Part shown: piece after piece, positions 19,008-28,365 of the stretch
Layout of the letters: every line of letters begins with the position of its first letter
Numbering within the stretch: the first letter of the stretch is position 1
NCBI GenBank assembly: GCA_963745665.1
Contig: CAVUYE010000002.1
Location: 1,426,001-1,490,000 of the forward strand
Length of the DNA stretch: 64,000 nucleotides
Direction: 5' to 3'
Origin: Bog-473 sp963745665
GTDB taxonomy: Bacteria; Actinomycetota; Acidimicrobiia; Acidimicrobiales; RAAP-2
Notes under the pieces: model-generated
What the model was told of the DNA's origin: nothing
Seen by the model: only the letters and a program-made list of their open reading frames with translations
The model's database searches: none
Program-made: the position numbers and the translations under genes

Positions 19008-20501
19008 TCAGCGACCGGACTCTTCGCGGGTGTTGAGCACCCGCACCCCGCGCACGAGGACCGAGGGGCAGCCGTGCGAGACGGGGGCCACCTGACCCGG
19101 CTGGCCCTTGCCGCAGTTGAAGGCGCCACCGAGCACCCAGGTAGAGGCGCCGCCTACCGCCTCCATGGCACCCCAGAAGTCGGTCGTGGTGGCCTGATAC
19201 GCCACGTCCTTCACTTGCCCGGCCAGCTTCCCGCCTTCGATCCGGTAGAAGCGCTGCCCGGTGAACTGGAAGTTGTAGCGCTGCATGTCGATCGACCAGC
19301 TCTTGTCGCCGACGATGTAGACGCCGTGGTCCACGCCGGCGATCAGGTCCTCGGTACGGGGGCCGTCCTCGCCCGAGTGCTCCAGCGACACGTTGGCCAT
19401 GCGCTGAATCGGTACGTGCATCGGCGAGTCGGCGAAGGCGCACCCGTTGGAGCGCTCGAAGCCCATGGCGGCGGCGATGGAGCGGTCGAGCTGGTACCCG
19501 ACCAACGTCCCGGCGCGGACGAGGTCGAAGGACTGGCCCTCCACTCCCTCGTCGTCGATCCCCACGGTCGCCAGGCCGTGTGCCACCGTGCGGTCGCCCG
19601 TGACGTGCATGACGGGGGAGCCGTAGGCGAGGGACCCCAGCTTGTCGAACGTGGCGAACGAGGTGCCGGCGTAGGCCGCCTCGTACCCGACGGCCCGATC
19701 GAGCTCGGTTGCGTGCCCGATCGACTCGTGGATCGTGAGCCACAGGTTCGACGGGTCGACGACGAGGTCGTACGTCCCGGCCTCCACCGTGGGCGCGCGC
19801 AGCTTCTCGGCCAGGAGCTCGGGCAGTCGGGCCAGCTCGGCGTCCCAGTCCCAGGCGCCGGCCGAGGGAGAGCCGGTCAGGAACTCCCAGCCGCGACCGA
19901 CGGGTGGCGCCAGCGTGCGCATGGTCTCGAAGCCGCTGTCTGACAGCGCCAGCGCCTCGAGCTGCGCCTGCAGGCGCACCCGGTGCTGCGTGGCCCGGGT
20001 CCCGTTGCGGTCGGCCAGGAAGGTCTGCTCCGACACCGCCAGCAACGACGCCGAGGTGTGCGAGACCACCTCGTGTTCGGCGAGACGTCTGCTCCACTCG
20101 GCCAGCAGTGCCACCTTGTCGGCCAGCGGCACGGTGGACGGGTCGATGACGAAGGCGCTCGACCACGTGACGTCGCCGTGCGGCGGCTCGGGTGCCAGCT
20201 CGACGCGCCCGCCGCCCACCCGGCTCGTGACCAGCGCCATCTCCCGGGCCTGGCGCACCAGGTCGGCCGCGACGTCCGGCCGGACGTCGACCGTGGCGGC
20301 GAAGCCCACCGCGCCGTCGACCACGACGCGCACGCCCATGCCGAAGTTGGTGTCGTCGGCCGTCGTCTCGGGCTCGGCGTCGTGGAGGCGGACCGTCTGG
20401 CTGCGGATGCGCTCGACCCGGAGCTCGGCCGCCTGGCAGCCGGCCGCGGCGTCGAGTGCCGCATCCGCCAGTGCGGTGAGGTCGTCGGGCGCGAGCGGCA
20501 T
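19008..20501 (-). CDS. tldD: TldD-like metalloprotease catalytic subunit
   Basis: A 497-residue TldD homologue. The zinc-binding HExxxH motif is intact (HESIGHATELD, about residues 255-265) and the C-terminal metal-ligand region VLGGAFNCGKGQPGQVAPVS is present, as is VEGQSFDLVRAGTLVGYQLD. With TldE it forms a heterodimer that cleaves small unfolded peptides inside a closed chamber. ATG 20501 overlaps the stop of the Gfo/Idh/MocA gene by one base (TGATG), and TldE follows after 2 nt, so the three genes form one operon. Length is normal for the family. Confidence 0.92.
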   Translation of the reverse strand: MPLAPDDLTALADAALDAAAGCQAAELRVERIRSQTVRLHDAEPETTADDTNFGMGVRVVVDGAVGFAATVDVRPDVAADLVRQAREMALVTSRVGGGRVELAPEPPHGDVTWSSAFVIDPSTVPLADKVALLAEWSRRLAEHEVVSHTSASLLAVSEQTFLADRNGTRATQHRVRLQAQLEALALSDSGFETMRTLAPPVGRGWEFLTGSPSAGAWDWDAELARLPELLAEKLRAPTVEAGTYDLVVDPSNLWLTIHESIGHATELDRAVGYEAAYAGTSFATFDKLGSLAYGSPVMHVTGDRTVAHGLATVGIDDEGVEGQSFDLVRAGTLVGYQLDRSIAAAMGFERSNGCAFADSPMHVPIQRMANVSLEHSGEDGPRTEDLIAGVDHGVYIVGDKSWSIDMQRYNFQFTGQRFYRIEGGKLAGQVKDVAYQATTTDFWGAMEAVGGASTWVLGGAFNCGKGQPGQVAPVSHGCPSVLVRGVRVLNTREESGR

Positions 20502-21490
20502 CAGCCGATCGGGGTCGGCTGGCGCAGGGGGAGGCCGGCGGCGGCGTAGATGGCGTCGATGAGCTCCATGGTACGGATGGCGTCGGCCGCTGTCGTTGGG
20601 AAGGACGACCCGTCTTCGATCGCAGCCACGAAGGCCTCGAGCTGGAAGTCGTAGCTCGGCTTGCGACTGAACCGCTCCTTGCGGGTGCCGAGGGAGGTCG
20701 TGACCTTCATCCGGTGCCCGTGTTGGGGGCTGAAGGGGTTGAAGACCGAGATCTTGCCGTTGTCGCCGGTGATCTCGGCGTGGAGACGCAGCACCGAGGA
20801 CGAGAACATGGAGCAGCCGATGTGCGCGCTCCCGCCGTCGGGCAGCGAGAAGTGCGCGTCCATGGCGCGGTCGACGCCGGGGGAGGAGAGCTTGGCCTCG
20901 GCGCCGATGACCCGGGGCCCGGGCACGAGCAGGCGGAGCAGGCTGACGGGATAGCAGCCCATGTCCATGGTGGCGCCACCGGCCAGGGCAAGCTGATAGC
21001 GGATGTCACCCTTCTTCCACAGCGGCGCTGAGAAGGCCACGTCCACCTTGCTGATGTTGCCGAGCTCGCCCGAGCCCACGATCTCGACGAGGCGCTTGCA
21101 GAGCGGGTGGTACTGGTAGTGGAAGGCCTCCATCACGACGACACCTGGGTTGCCGTTGTCCGCCTCGGCCACGGCCCGGGCCTCGTCTGCGTTGGCCGTG
21201 AAGGGCTTCTCGCACAGGACGTGCTTGCCGGCCTTCAGGGCGGCGATCGTCCACTGTCCGTGGAGGCCGTTGGGGAGCGGGTTGTAGACGGCGTCGATGT
21301 CGGGATCCTCCACCAGCGCCGCATAGCTGCCCAGCACGCGGGGAATTCCCTGCTTACGGGCAAATTCGCTGGCCCGCTCGGGGTCGCGCGCCGCCACCGC
21401 GGTGACGACCGCCCGCCCCGTCCTCCGAGCCGGCTTGATCAGGGCCGGAGGGGCTATCCGGGCCGCTCCCAGGATGCCGATTCTCAGCAC
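20501..21490 (-). CDS. Gfo/Idh/MocA family NAD(P)-dependent oxidoreductase
   Basis: A 329-residue enzyme. The N-terminal Rossmann fold begins with IGILGAARIAPPALIKPA, and the dinucleotide/catalytic motif EKPF stands in GKHVLCEKPFTANADEA. The C-terminal GFO_IDH_MocA domain contains GGATMDMGCYPVSLLRLL, whose Asp/His-type catalytic position is occupied by Cys-Tyr (MGCYP) as in trans-dihydrodiol dehydrogenase-like members. Such enzymes oxidise or reduce sugars, inositols or diols. It is the first gene of the operon with TldD and TldE (one-base overlap). The GTG start at 21490 has no strong ribosome site. Functional connection to the protease is not evident. Confidence 0.88.
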   Translation of the reverse strand: MLRIGILGAARIAPPALIKPARRTGRAVVTAVAARDPERASEFARKQGIPRVLGSYAALVEDPDIDAVYNPLPNGLHGQWTIAALKAGKHVLCEKPFTANADEARAVAEADNGNPGVVVMEAFHYQYHPLCKRLVEIVGSGELGNISKVDVAFSAPLWKKGDIRYQLALAGGATMDMGCYPVSLLRLLVPGPRVIGAEAKLSSPGVDRAMDAHFSLPDGGSAHIGCSMFSSSVLRLHAEITGDNGKISVFNPFSPQHGHRMKVTTSLGTRKERFSRKPSYDFQLEAFVAAIEDGSSFPTTAADAIRTMELIDAIYAAAGLPLRQPTPIG

Positions 21491-21612
21491 GCCGCGGTCA
21501 CCGGGCAGCGCGGCCCCCGTTGACGTGGGGGCAGTGAGATTGGCCCTCCTGGGACGTTTCCCCAGTATGGGACGGAGGGGTTTCCGCCGGGAACGGTGGG
21601 GCCAGACGCTGC

Positions 21613-23938
21613 ATGAGCACGGACGCTAACGCACGGGGGGGTCGCCCGACGATGGGCCACATCCGGGGGCTCGACGGCATCCGTGCCCTGTCTGTGCTGG
21701 CGATCATCGCATTCCACACCGGGCTGAACTCGGTGCCGGGGGGCTTCTACGGGGTGGACTCGTTCTTCGTCCTGTCGGGCTTCCTGATCACCTCGCTCCT
21801 CGTCCGGGAATGGAGCGGCAGCGGGACCATCCGGCTCCGCCGCTTCTGGGCCGGCCGCGCCCGGCGCCTGCTCCCGGCGCTGTTCCTCCTCATCGCCGTC
21901 CTCGGCATCGTCATGGCGGTGGAGCCGACGGTGCTCGCCACGCCCCATGTCCTCGGCGACGCCCTCTCGACGATGTTCTACTTCTCGAACTGGTACTCCA
22001 TTCACAACGGCGTCACGTACTTCTCGTTGTCGACCCAGCCGTCACCGCTGCTGCACACCTGGTCGCTGGCGATCGAGGAGCAGTTCTACCTCGTGTGGCC
22101 TCTCGTCGTGCTGGGTGTGCTCAAGCTCGGCACGACCGGGCGGTCCGCACGGGTCGCGCGCCGCGCCGCCGCGCCGCGCCGAAACCCGCGGCATCGAAAC
22201 CCGCAGCGCCGAAACCCGCGGCGTCGACGTGCTCGGCGGCGGCCGGCTGCTCCTGGTCGGTCCGCCCCCGGTCCAGGCCGACCCGGCATGGACGCGCCGG
22301 CGCCGGCTGCACGTCCTCTTCGCCGTGGCCTGCCTCGGGTCGCTGGCGTCGGCCGTCCTCATGGCGGTCCTGGCGCCCGACGGCTACACCACCCGGGCCT
22401 ACTACGGCACCGACACGAGGGCCCAGGCACTGCTCGTCGGGGCGGCCATCGCCATCGGGTTGACCCTGTGGCGCGAGGGCAGCGGCCGCCTTTGGTTCAC
22501 CCGGATGGCCTCGGTCCTCGCCCTCGCCGGCGTCGCCGCGACGGCCGCGCTGTGGGCCACGACTTCGGAGAGCACGACGTTCGCCTTCAGCGGCGGGTTC
22601 ATGGTGGCCAGCCTGGCGGCGGGCGCCGTCATCCTCGGCTGCGCCACCGCACCGCGCTCGCTCGTAGTGCGGCTCCTCGAGCTGCCGCCCCTGCCGCAGT
22701 GGGGCCGGATCTCCTACGGCGTCTACCTCTGGTACTGGCCCGTGCTGCTGGTGATGACCGGGCAGCGGCTGCACTGGGGCGTGTACCCGCTCTTCCTGGC
22801 CCGGGTCGGCGTCACCGTGGCCATCGCCGCCCTCAGCTACGACCTCGTCGAGATGCCGATCCGCCGCGGCGCCCTCAAGCACTGGCGCTCCTGGATCGCG
22901 GCGCCCATCGGCGCGGCCGCGGCTGTCAGCGCGGTGTTCGTCAGCACGCTCATGCCGGTGGGGGCGGCCGAGCTGCAGGGGTCGCAGCTGGCGGTCAGCG
23001 CGCCCACGACGACCTCGTCCACGGTGGCATCGACCCCGGCCGTGCCGGCCGCCGACCCGGCGCCGCCGCCCACCACGACCACCACCACTGCGCCCTCCTA
23101 CCTCTCACCGGCGCCGCCCGCAGCGCCCGGAACCACCTCGTCCAAGCCGGTCAAGGTCCTCCTGGTGGGCGACTCCATCGCCGGCACGCTCGGCGTCGGT
23201 CTGGCCGAGGAGGCCCGGCAGTACAACGTGCAGATCGCCAACGAGGGGACGCCGGGTTGCTCGTTGTCGATGCAGACGCAGATCCGGGTGCTCTTCTACA
23301 CGGTGGCCCCGGACGCGCCGTGCGACGTCGACAACAACCCCGACTCGCTCCTGGACACCTGGCGCAGGTGGGTCGACGCCTACAACCCCGACGTCGTCGT
23401 CTACCTGGCCCGTGGCGAGACCTTCGACCAGGAGGTCGGGGGCCAGTGGCAGAGTCTCGGCGAGCCCGGCTTCGACAGCTACCTGGCCAACCGCTACCGC
23501 CAGGCTGTGGCCGTCCTCGGCTCCCGGGGGGCCAGCGTCGTCCTGATGACGACCCCGTACTACGACAGCGGGACGTCGCCCGCCGGGACGCCCTGGCCCG
23601 AGGACGCGCCCTCGCGCGTGACGCTGGACAACGCGACCATGCGGGAAGTGGCCACGACCACGCCGACGGGGCCCGCCGGCGGCCGGGTCTACGTGTTCGA
23701 TCTCAACGCCGTCGTGTCACCCGGCCACGCGTTCGCACCGAGCGTGGACCAGATCAACGTGCGCTGCGGGGACGGGGTCCACTTCACGCGCTCGGGCGGG
23801 ATCTTCGTCGGCCTGAAGCTGGCGCCCGAGCTGGCCGCACTGGGTCATGCCCATGCCACGGCGTCGCCGGGTGGCGTGTGGCCCGGACCTCTGCCACCAT
23901 CGTCCCCGTCATGGATCTCGGACCTGCCCTGCCAGTAG
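21613..23938 (+). CDS. Acyltransferase-3/SGNH (OafA-like) membrane protein, frameshifted in the linker at 22140-22260
   Basis: The frame opening at ATG 21613 carries the acyltransferase-3 start (LDGIRALSVLAIIAFHTG, with the catalytic His, then YGVDSFFVLSGFLITSLLV) and WSLAIEEQFYLVWPLVVLG. From about 22250 the protein continues in another frame with the remaining helices and a periplasmic SGNH domain: VLLVGDSIAGTLG (block I) and GDGVHFTRSGG (block V Asp/His). The break falls in a low-complexity GAAACCCGC repeat where all frames are open, so one insertion or two deletions could explain it. Product about 774 residues. Family members O-acetylate surface polysaccharides. The C-terminus overlaps the GNAT start by 28 nt in another frame. 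Confidence 0.8.
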
Positions 23939-24534
23939 TCCGGCGCGCCACGGACGACGACGTCACCGCCATGGCCGCCCAGCTGGCCCGCACCTTCTTC
24001 GACGATCCGGTCACGTCCCACATCTTCCGGAACGAGGCCCGCCGGGAGGCCGGCCTGCGCGTCTACTTCCGCACCCAGATGCGGGCCGACTACCTCCCCT
24101 TCGGGGGCTGCTACACGACGGAGGGCTACACCGGCTCGGCCATCTGGGCCCCGGCCGGCAAGCCGCTCCAGACGGGGCTCGGCGGGATCCTCACCATGTT
24201 GCCCGTGCTGCCCCACGTGGCGACCAACCTGCGGACCACGCTGCGCCTGTTGGCGCTGATGGAGCACAAGCATCCCCGGGAGCCGCACTGGTACCTGGCC
24301 AGCCTGGGCACCGCGGTGGAACAACAGGGCAAGGGGGTGGGCGGCGCCCTCATGCGGCCGGTCCTCGAGCACTGCGACGCCGAGGGCCTGCCCTGCTACC
24401 TGGAGTCGTCCAAGGAGCGCAACGTGCCCTTCTACCGGCGCCACGGGTTCGAGGTCGTCGAGGAGGTGCCGCTCCCCGGTGACGGGCCGCCGATCTGGAC
24501 CATGTGGCGGGAGCCACAGCCACCGTCGGCCTGA
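23911..24534 (+). CDS. GNAT family N-acetyltransferase
   Basis: A 207-residue GCN5-type acetyltransferase. The acetyl-CoA pyrophosphate loop is seen as LASLGTAVEQQGKGVGGALM (Q/RxxGxG/A pattern QGKGVGG), followed by ESSKERNVPFYRRHGFEVV, the usual beta5-alpha4 region near the C-terminus. The N-terminal part (VVRRATDDDVTAMAAQLART) is typical. The ATG at 23911 overlaps the end of the acyltransferase gene by 28 nt, suggesting coupled expression. Acceptor unknown; the family includes amine, toxin and protein acetyltransferases. It is convergent with the LysR gene (36 nt between). Confidence 0.85.
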   Translation: MDLGPALPVVRRATDDDVTAMAAQLARTFFDDPVTSHIFRNEARREAGLRVYFRTQMRADYLPFGGCYTTEGYTGSAIWAPAGKPLQTGLGGILTMLPVLPHVATNLRTTLRLLALMEHKHPREPHWYLASLGTAVEQQGKGVGGALMRPVLEHCDAEGLPCYLESSKERNVPFYRRHGFEVVEEVPLPGDGPPIWTMWREPQPPSA

Positions 24535-24570
24535 GGGGAGGCCACCACGGCGGTGCTGCTCCGGCCGGGA

Positions 24571-25479
24571 TCAGGTGGGGTGGATGCCCTCCGGCATGGA
24601 GAGGACGTCGTTGACCACGACCCCGAGCACATCGATGACCGCCCGCGCCGGCGCGGACGGCAGCCCCCGCCGCCGCTGCGCCACGCCGACCCGCCGGCGG
24701 GGGAGTCCCTCGACCGGGAGCACCGTGAACCGCCCTCGCAGGTGGCCCGGGACGGCGGTGGCCGGGAGGATGGCCGCCCCGTAGCCGTCAAAGGCCAGGG
24801 AGGCGATCAGGCGCACACCGTCGAGCTCCATGGCGGGCCGTAGCTCAATGCGGGCGGGGCCCGTGGCGCTGTCGATCTCGGCCCGCAGTGCGGTGCCCGG
24901 CGCGGGCAGCAGGAGCTCCACCTCCGAGAGGCGCTCCAGGGTGAGAGAGGTCTCCTGGCCGAGGACATGCCCCGGAGGCAGGACGGCCACTAGGTCCTCG
25001 TCGAAGAGCTGGGCCGCCATGATCTCGTCGCCGCTGAGAGGGAATGTCACCACGGCCAGGTCGAGCTGGCCTGAGGCGAGCTGCTGCTCCAGTTGGACGC
25101 TCGAGCCCTCGGCGATATTGAGGTGGATGTGCGGGTGCCGCACCCGGAGCAGGTCGAAGAGCTGGGGCACCAGCCAACGGCCCGTGATCCCGATGATGCC
25201 GAGGCGCACCGTGCCGACGACCTCTGCCCGCAGCGCCGTCACGTCGGTGACCATGGCTTCGAGCTCGTTCATCACCTGGCGGGCCCGGGCGACGACGACC
25301 TCGCCCTCCTCGGTCAGGCGGCCCGAGGACCGATCGACCAGCTGCACGTCGAGCTCTCGCTCCAGCCGGGCCACGTGCGCCGAGACGTTCGATTGCACGG
25401 TGCCGATGGACGTGGCGGCGGCGGAAAAGCTTCCGGTGTCCGCGATGCCCAGGAGTGCTTGCAAGTGTTTCAGTTCCAT
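24571..25479 (-). CDS. LysR family transcriptional regulator
   Basis: A 302-residue LysR-type regulator: an N-terminal winged helix-turn-helix (LLGIADTGSFSAAATSIG then VSAHVARLERELDVQLVDRS) and a C-terminal periplasmic-binding-like effector domain (GTVRLGIIGITGRWLVPQLF; SSVQLEQQLASGQLDLAVVT). ATG 25479 was chosen over 25527 because GAGGTGGG precedes it and the HTH then begins at the usual distance. A LysR-type box (25523-25537) lies about 45 nt upstream, fitting autoregulation and possibly control of the divergent HAD-PlsC operon. Effector unknown. Confidence 0.9.
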   Translation of the reverse strand: MELKHLQALLGIADTGSFSAAATSIGTVQSNVSAHVARLERELDVQLVDRSSGRLTEEGEVVVARARQVMNELEAMVTDVTALRAEVVGTVRLGIIGITGRWLVPQLFDLLRVRHPHIHLNIAEGSSVQLEQQLASGQLDLAVVTFPLSGDEIMAAQLFDEDLVAVLPPGHVLGQETSLTLERLSEVELLLPAPGTALRAEIDSATGPARIELRPAMELDGVRLIASLAFDGYGAAILPATAVPGHLRGRFTVLPVEGLPRRRVGVAQRRRGLPSAPARAVIDVLGVVVNDVLSMPEGIHPT

Positions 25480-25518
25480 GGACCCACCTCGAATGGAAGT
25501 GCTAGCCAGAGTTACGTC

Positions 25519-25543
25519 CTTCATCACTATAACTGATATGAAG
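25519..25543. promoter_or_regulatory. LysR-type box within an inverted repeat
   Basis: CTTCAT (25519-25524) and ATGAAG (25538-25543) form an inverted repeat. Nested inside is ATCACTATAACTGAT (25523-25537), which fits the LysR consensus ATC-N9-GAT (T-N11-A). It lies in an unusually AT-rich patch about 45 nt upstream of the LysR start and just upstream of a rightward promoter-like sequence, where a LysR protein would be expected to bind. Binding itself is inference. Confidence 0.6.
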
Positions 25544-25559
25544 TATCTCCTAAAGCTGC

Positions 25560-25588
25560 TTGACTGATCGCCGAGAGGTCGGCAGAAT
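25560..25588 (+). promoter_or_regulatory. Candidate sigma70-type promoter of the HAD-PlsC/MurT/GatD operon
   Basis: TTGACT (25560-25565) and CAGAAT (25583-25588) are separated by 17 bp, a good spacing for a housekeeping promoter, and lie next to the LysR box. Transcription would start near 25595, leaving a leader of about 160 nt before ATG 25754. A 31-codon ORF (ATG 25587 to TAA 25682) spans the hairpin in this leader; it may be chance. Confidence 0.4.
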
Positions 25589-25641
25589 GAGTGTCAGACC
25601 GCAGGGATTCGGAAGCCCCCCCTCTGGCCCTGATGAGTCTC

Positions 25642-25678
25642 GAGAAGGGATCGCCCTCCCCCCCGGCGATCCCTTCTC
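25642..25678 (+). terminator. Perfect 14-bp stem hairpin in the leader before the HAD-PlsC gene (terminator or attenuator)
   Basis: GAGAAGGGATCGCC (25642-25655) and its exact reverse complement (25665-25678) flank a C-rich 9-nt loop. There is no T-run, so it is not a textbook intrinsic terminator, though many actinobacterial terminators lack one. It sits 75 nt before the ATG of the HAD-PlsC gene, so it may attenuate the operon or end a short transcript of about 85 nt from the promoter at 25560. Confidence 0.55.
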
Positions 25679-25753
25679 CTAATTCCGGCCCTCTTTCGGC
25701 AGTGCGCCACGGCCCCTCCGACCAGCGATCCAACTGCTTTAGGCTCCCTATCC

Positions 25754-27130
25754 ATGGCCAAGAGCGCCGTCTTCATCGACCTCGATCGCACCCTGCTGTG
25801 CCGCGCTTCGGGCCAGATCCTCAACCGCGCCCTGGTGGAGGAGGGAGTGCTGCCCGAGGGCCGCTCGCTCCCCGGCGACAGGCTCCTTTACGCCGTCAAC
25901 GACCGGCTGGGAGAGAACCTCGTCTCCATGGGCCTGGTCAGGGCGGCGGCCCGGGTGGCCCGGGGCTGGGAACAAGAGCGGGTGCTGGCCGCCGGGCGGC
26001 GGGCCGTCGCGGCCCTCAGCGAGATCGTCGCGCCGTTCGCCCCCCAACGCCTCGCCGCCTTCCGGGCCGAGGGCCACCGGCTTGTCCTCTCCACGACGAC
26101 GCCCGCCGACATGATCGCCCCGTTCGCCGAGGCCATCGGGTTCGACGACCTCATCGCGACGTCGTATGAGACGAAAGACGGCCGCTACACGGGCCGCCTC
26201 TACGAGGGCTTCGTCTGGGGGACCGGCAAGCTGCGCGCCGTGCGCGCCTGGGCCGACGAGCAGCACATCGACCTGGCCGTCTGCCACGCCTGCAGCGACA
26301 GCATCTTCGACGTGCCGCTGCTCTCAAGCGTGGGGACGCCCCACGCAGTCAATCCCGATCCCTCCTTGACCCTGGTGGCCACGGCCCGGCGGTGGCCGGT
26401 GGAGCACTGGGACCGTCCGCCGGGCGTCCCCAGCGTCGTCGGTCTCGAGCCGTACCACATGCTCCGCCCGTTCGTCCGCAAGCTGTCCTTCCCCTACGCA
26501 CGCTTCGACATCGCCGGCGTGGAGAACGTGCCGCGGCGCGGTCCGGTGCTGTTGGCCTCGAACCACCGCAGCTACTTCGACGTGGCCGCGCTGGCGCTCG
26601 TGGCCCGCGCCATCGGGCGCCCGGTGCGCTTCCTGGGCAAGAAGGAGATCTTCGACGCGCCCGTCGTCGGGACGATAGCCCGGGCCATCGGCGGCATCGC
26701 CGTCGACCGCGGCAGTGGTTCGGGCGAGCCCCTGCGGGCTGCCGAGTCCGCCCTCAAGGCGGGCGAGGTGGTGATCGTCCTGCCTCAGGGCACCATCCCG
26801 CGCGGGTACGAATTCTTCGACCCGGTGCTGCACGGCAAGACGGGGACGGCGCGGCTGGCCGCGTCGACCGGCGCCACGGTGGTGCCGGTGGGGCTCTGGG
26901 GCACCGAGAAGGTGTGGCCGCGCTCGGCGCGGGTGCCGGACTTCACGCTCGTGCGCAACCCGCCCAAGGTCAGGGTGCGCGTGGGACGGCCCGTGCCGCT
27001 GTCGCTCACCGACGCCAAGGCCGACACCGTCACCATCATGGAGGCCATTACCGCGTTGCTGCCCCCCGAGGCCAGGGTGCTTCACGAGCCGAGCGCCGAG
27101 GAGCTGGCCCGCAGCAAGCCCCCTCGGTGA
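25754..27130 (+). CDS. HAD-IB phosphatase / 1-acylglycerol-3-phosphate acyltransferase fusion
   Basis: A 458-residue two-domain protein. Residues 1-210 are a HAD-IB hydrolase: motif I VFIDLDRTLL, motif II RLVLSTTTP, and the C-terminal CHACSDSIFDVPLLSSVG. Residues 235-440 are a PlsC-type acyltransferase: NHRSYFD (the NHx4D catalytic motif), FLGKKEIFDAPVVG, and VIVLPQGTIPRGYEFF, which replaces the usual FPEGTRS. The protein could acylate lysophosphatidate and remove a phosphate from the same lipid pool; this coupling is inference. The ATG lacks a clear ribosome site. Its stop overlaps the GTG of murT (GTGA), so lipid and cell-wall genes share one message. Confidence 0.85.
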   Translation: MAKSAVFIDLDRTLLCRASGQILNRALVEEGVLPEGRSLPGDRLLYAVNDRLGENLVSMGLVRAAARVARGWEQERVLAAGRRAVAALSEIVAPFAPQRLAAFRAEGHRLVLSTTTPADMIAPFAEAIGFDDLIATSYETKDGRYTGRLYEGFVWGTGKLRAVRAWADEQHIDLAVCHACSDSIFDVPLLSSVGTPHAVNPDPSLTLVATARRWPVEHWDRPPGVPSVVGLEPYHMLRPFVRKLSFPYARFDIAGVENVPRRGPVLLASNHRSYFDVAALALVARAIGRPVRFLGKKEIFDAPVVGTIARAIGGIAVDRGSGSGEPLRAAESALKAGEVVIVLPQGTIPRGYEFFDPVLHGKTGTARLAASTGATVVPVGLWGTEKVWPRSARVPDFTLVRNPPKVRVRVGRPVPLSLTDAKADTVTIMEAITALLPPEARVLHEPSAEELARSKPPR

Positions 27131-28365
27131 GGGCGCAGCTCGCCAGTGCAACGACGCGCGCCGTCAACGCCACGTCGCGTCGTCTCGGGCGCGGCCATGG
27201 CACCGTGGCCGGTGGCCGGGCCGGGCTGCGTTTGGACCCGCGGCTGCTCGAGCACCTGAGCGCGGGGCGCCAGGTCGCCCTCGTCACGGGGACCAACGGG
27301 AAGACGACCACGACGCGCCTCCTCACCGTGGCGCTCGGCGCGACCGGGGACGCCGTCGTGAGCAACGAGACCGGCTCGAACATGCCTCCCGGGCATGTCG
27401 CCGCGCTGGCCGGCACACAGGCGCGGCGCGCCGTGCTCGAGACCGACGAGGTCTACCTGCCGCGCGTCCTGGCCGCCACCGGTGCCACCGCCGTGCTCCT
27501 GCTCAATCTCTCGCGCGACCAGCTCGATCGGACGAACGAGGTGCGCATGATCGCCGGGAGCTGGCGGGCGGCATTGGCGGCCGCGCCGCACACGCACGTC
27601 GTGGCGAACGCCGACGACCCCCTCGTGGTGTGGGGGGCGGGGGTGGCCCGCGTCGTGCACTGGGTGGGGGCCGGGTTGCGCTGGCAGCACGATGCCGTGG
27701 GCTGCCCCTCGTGCGAGGGTCGCATCACGTTCACCGAGAGCGGCTGGTCCTGCGCGAACTGTGACTTTTCCCGACCTGATCCGGAGGCGACGCTCGTGGT
27801 CGCGGCGGATGGCACGGCCCGCGGCGAGTGGGCCGACGGTCGCAGCGCACCCATGCGGCTGTCCCTGCCCGGCCGGTTCAACCAAGCCAACGCCTTGATG
27901 GCCGCCGTCGCCGCCGAGGCCTCCGGTATCGACCCGCTCGAGGCCCTCGCCGCCATGGAGGGGGTCGAGGAGGTGGCGGGGCGCTTCACCGTGCGGTCGT
28001 TCGGTGACGTGCGGGCGCGGCTCATGCTGGCCAAGAACCCGGCGGGCTGGGGCGAGCTGCTCGACTTGGTGGCGGGGTCGGACGCGCCGCTCGTGGTCAG
28101 CATCAACGCCCGTATCGCCGACGGCGCCGATCCCAGTTGGTTGTGGGACGTCCCCTACGAGCGCCTGACCGGGCGCGCCGTCGTGGCCACCGGCGACCGC
28201 TACCGCGACCTCTCGGTGCGCCTGCACTACGGCGGCGTGCGCCACGAGACCGAGCCGGAGCCCGTGCGGGCCGTCTCCCGTGCCGCGGCCGACGGGTCGG
28301 GCGAAGTCGTCGACGTCATCGGGAACTACACCGCCTTCCACGACCTGCTGGACGCGCCGCAGTGA
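27127..28365 (+). CDS. murT: MurT, ligase subunit of lipid II isoglutaminyl synthase
   Basis: A 412-residue Mur-ligase-like protein. The ATP P-loop is VTGTNGKTTTTRLL, followed by VSNETGSNMPPG and LLLNLSRDQLDR. A zinc ribbon with two CxxC pairs (CPSC, CANC) is inserted in the middle domain, a MurT hallmark, and the C-terminal DUF1727 region contains RLMLAKNPAGWGELL. With GatD it amidates the alpha-carboxyl of D-Glu in lipid II to D-isoglutamine at the inner membrane face. The GTG start at 27127 overlaps the preceding stop, and gatD overlaps its own stop (28362), giving a three-gene coupled operon. Confidence 0.93.
   Translation: MRAQLASATTRAVNATSRRLGRGHGTVAGGRAGLRLDPRLLEHLSAGRQVALVTGTNGKTTTTRLLTVALGATGDAVVSNETGSNMPPGHVAALAGTQARRAVLETDEVYLPRVLAATGATAVLLLNLSRDQLDRTNEVRMIAGSWRAALAAAPHTHVVANADDPLVVWGAGVARVVHWVGAGLRWQHDAVGCPSCEGRITFTESGWSCANCDFSRPDPEATLVVAADGTARGEWADGRSAPMRLSLPGRFNQANALMAAVAAEASGIDPLEALAAMEGVEEVAGRFTVRSFGDVRARLMLAKNPAGWGELLDLVAGSDAPLVVSINARIADGADPSWLWDVPYERLTGRAVVATGDRYRDLSVRLHYGGVRHETEPEPVRAVSRAAADGSGEVVDVIGNYTAFHDLLDAPQ

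Noticed and set aside
17617..21490. A RiPP precursor gene beside tldD/tldE
   Set aside because: The genes are packed without gaps and flanking small ORFs show no leader/core pattern.
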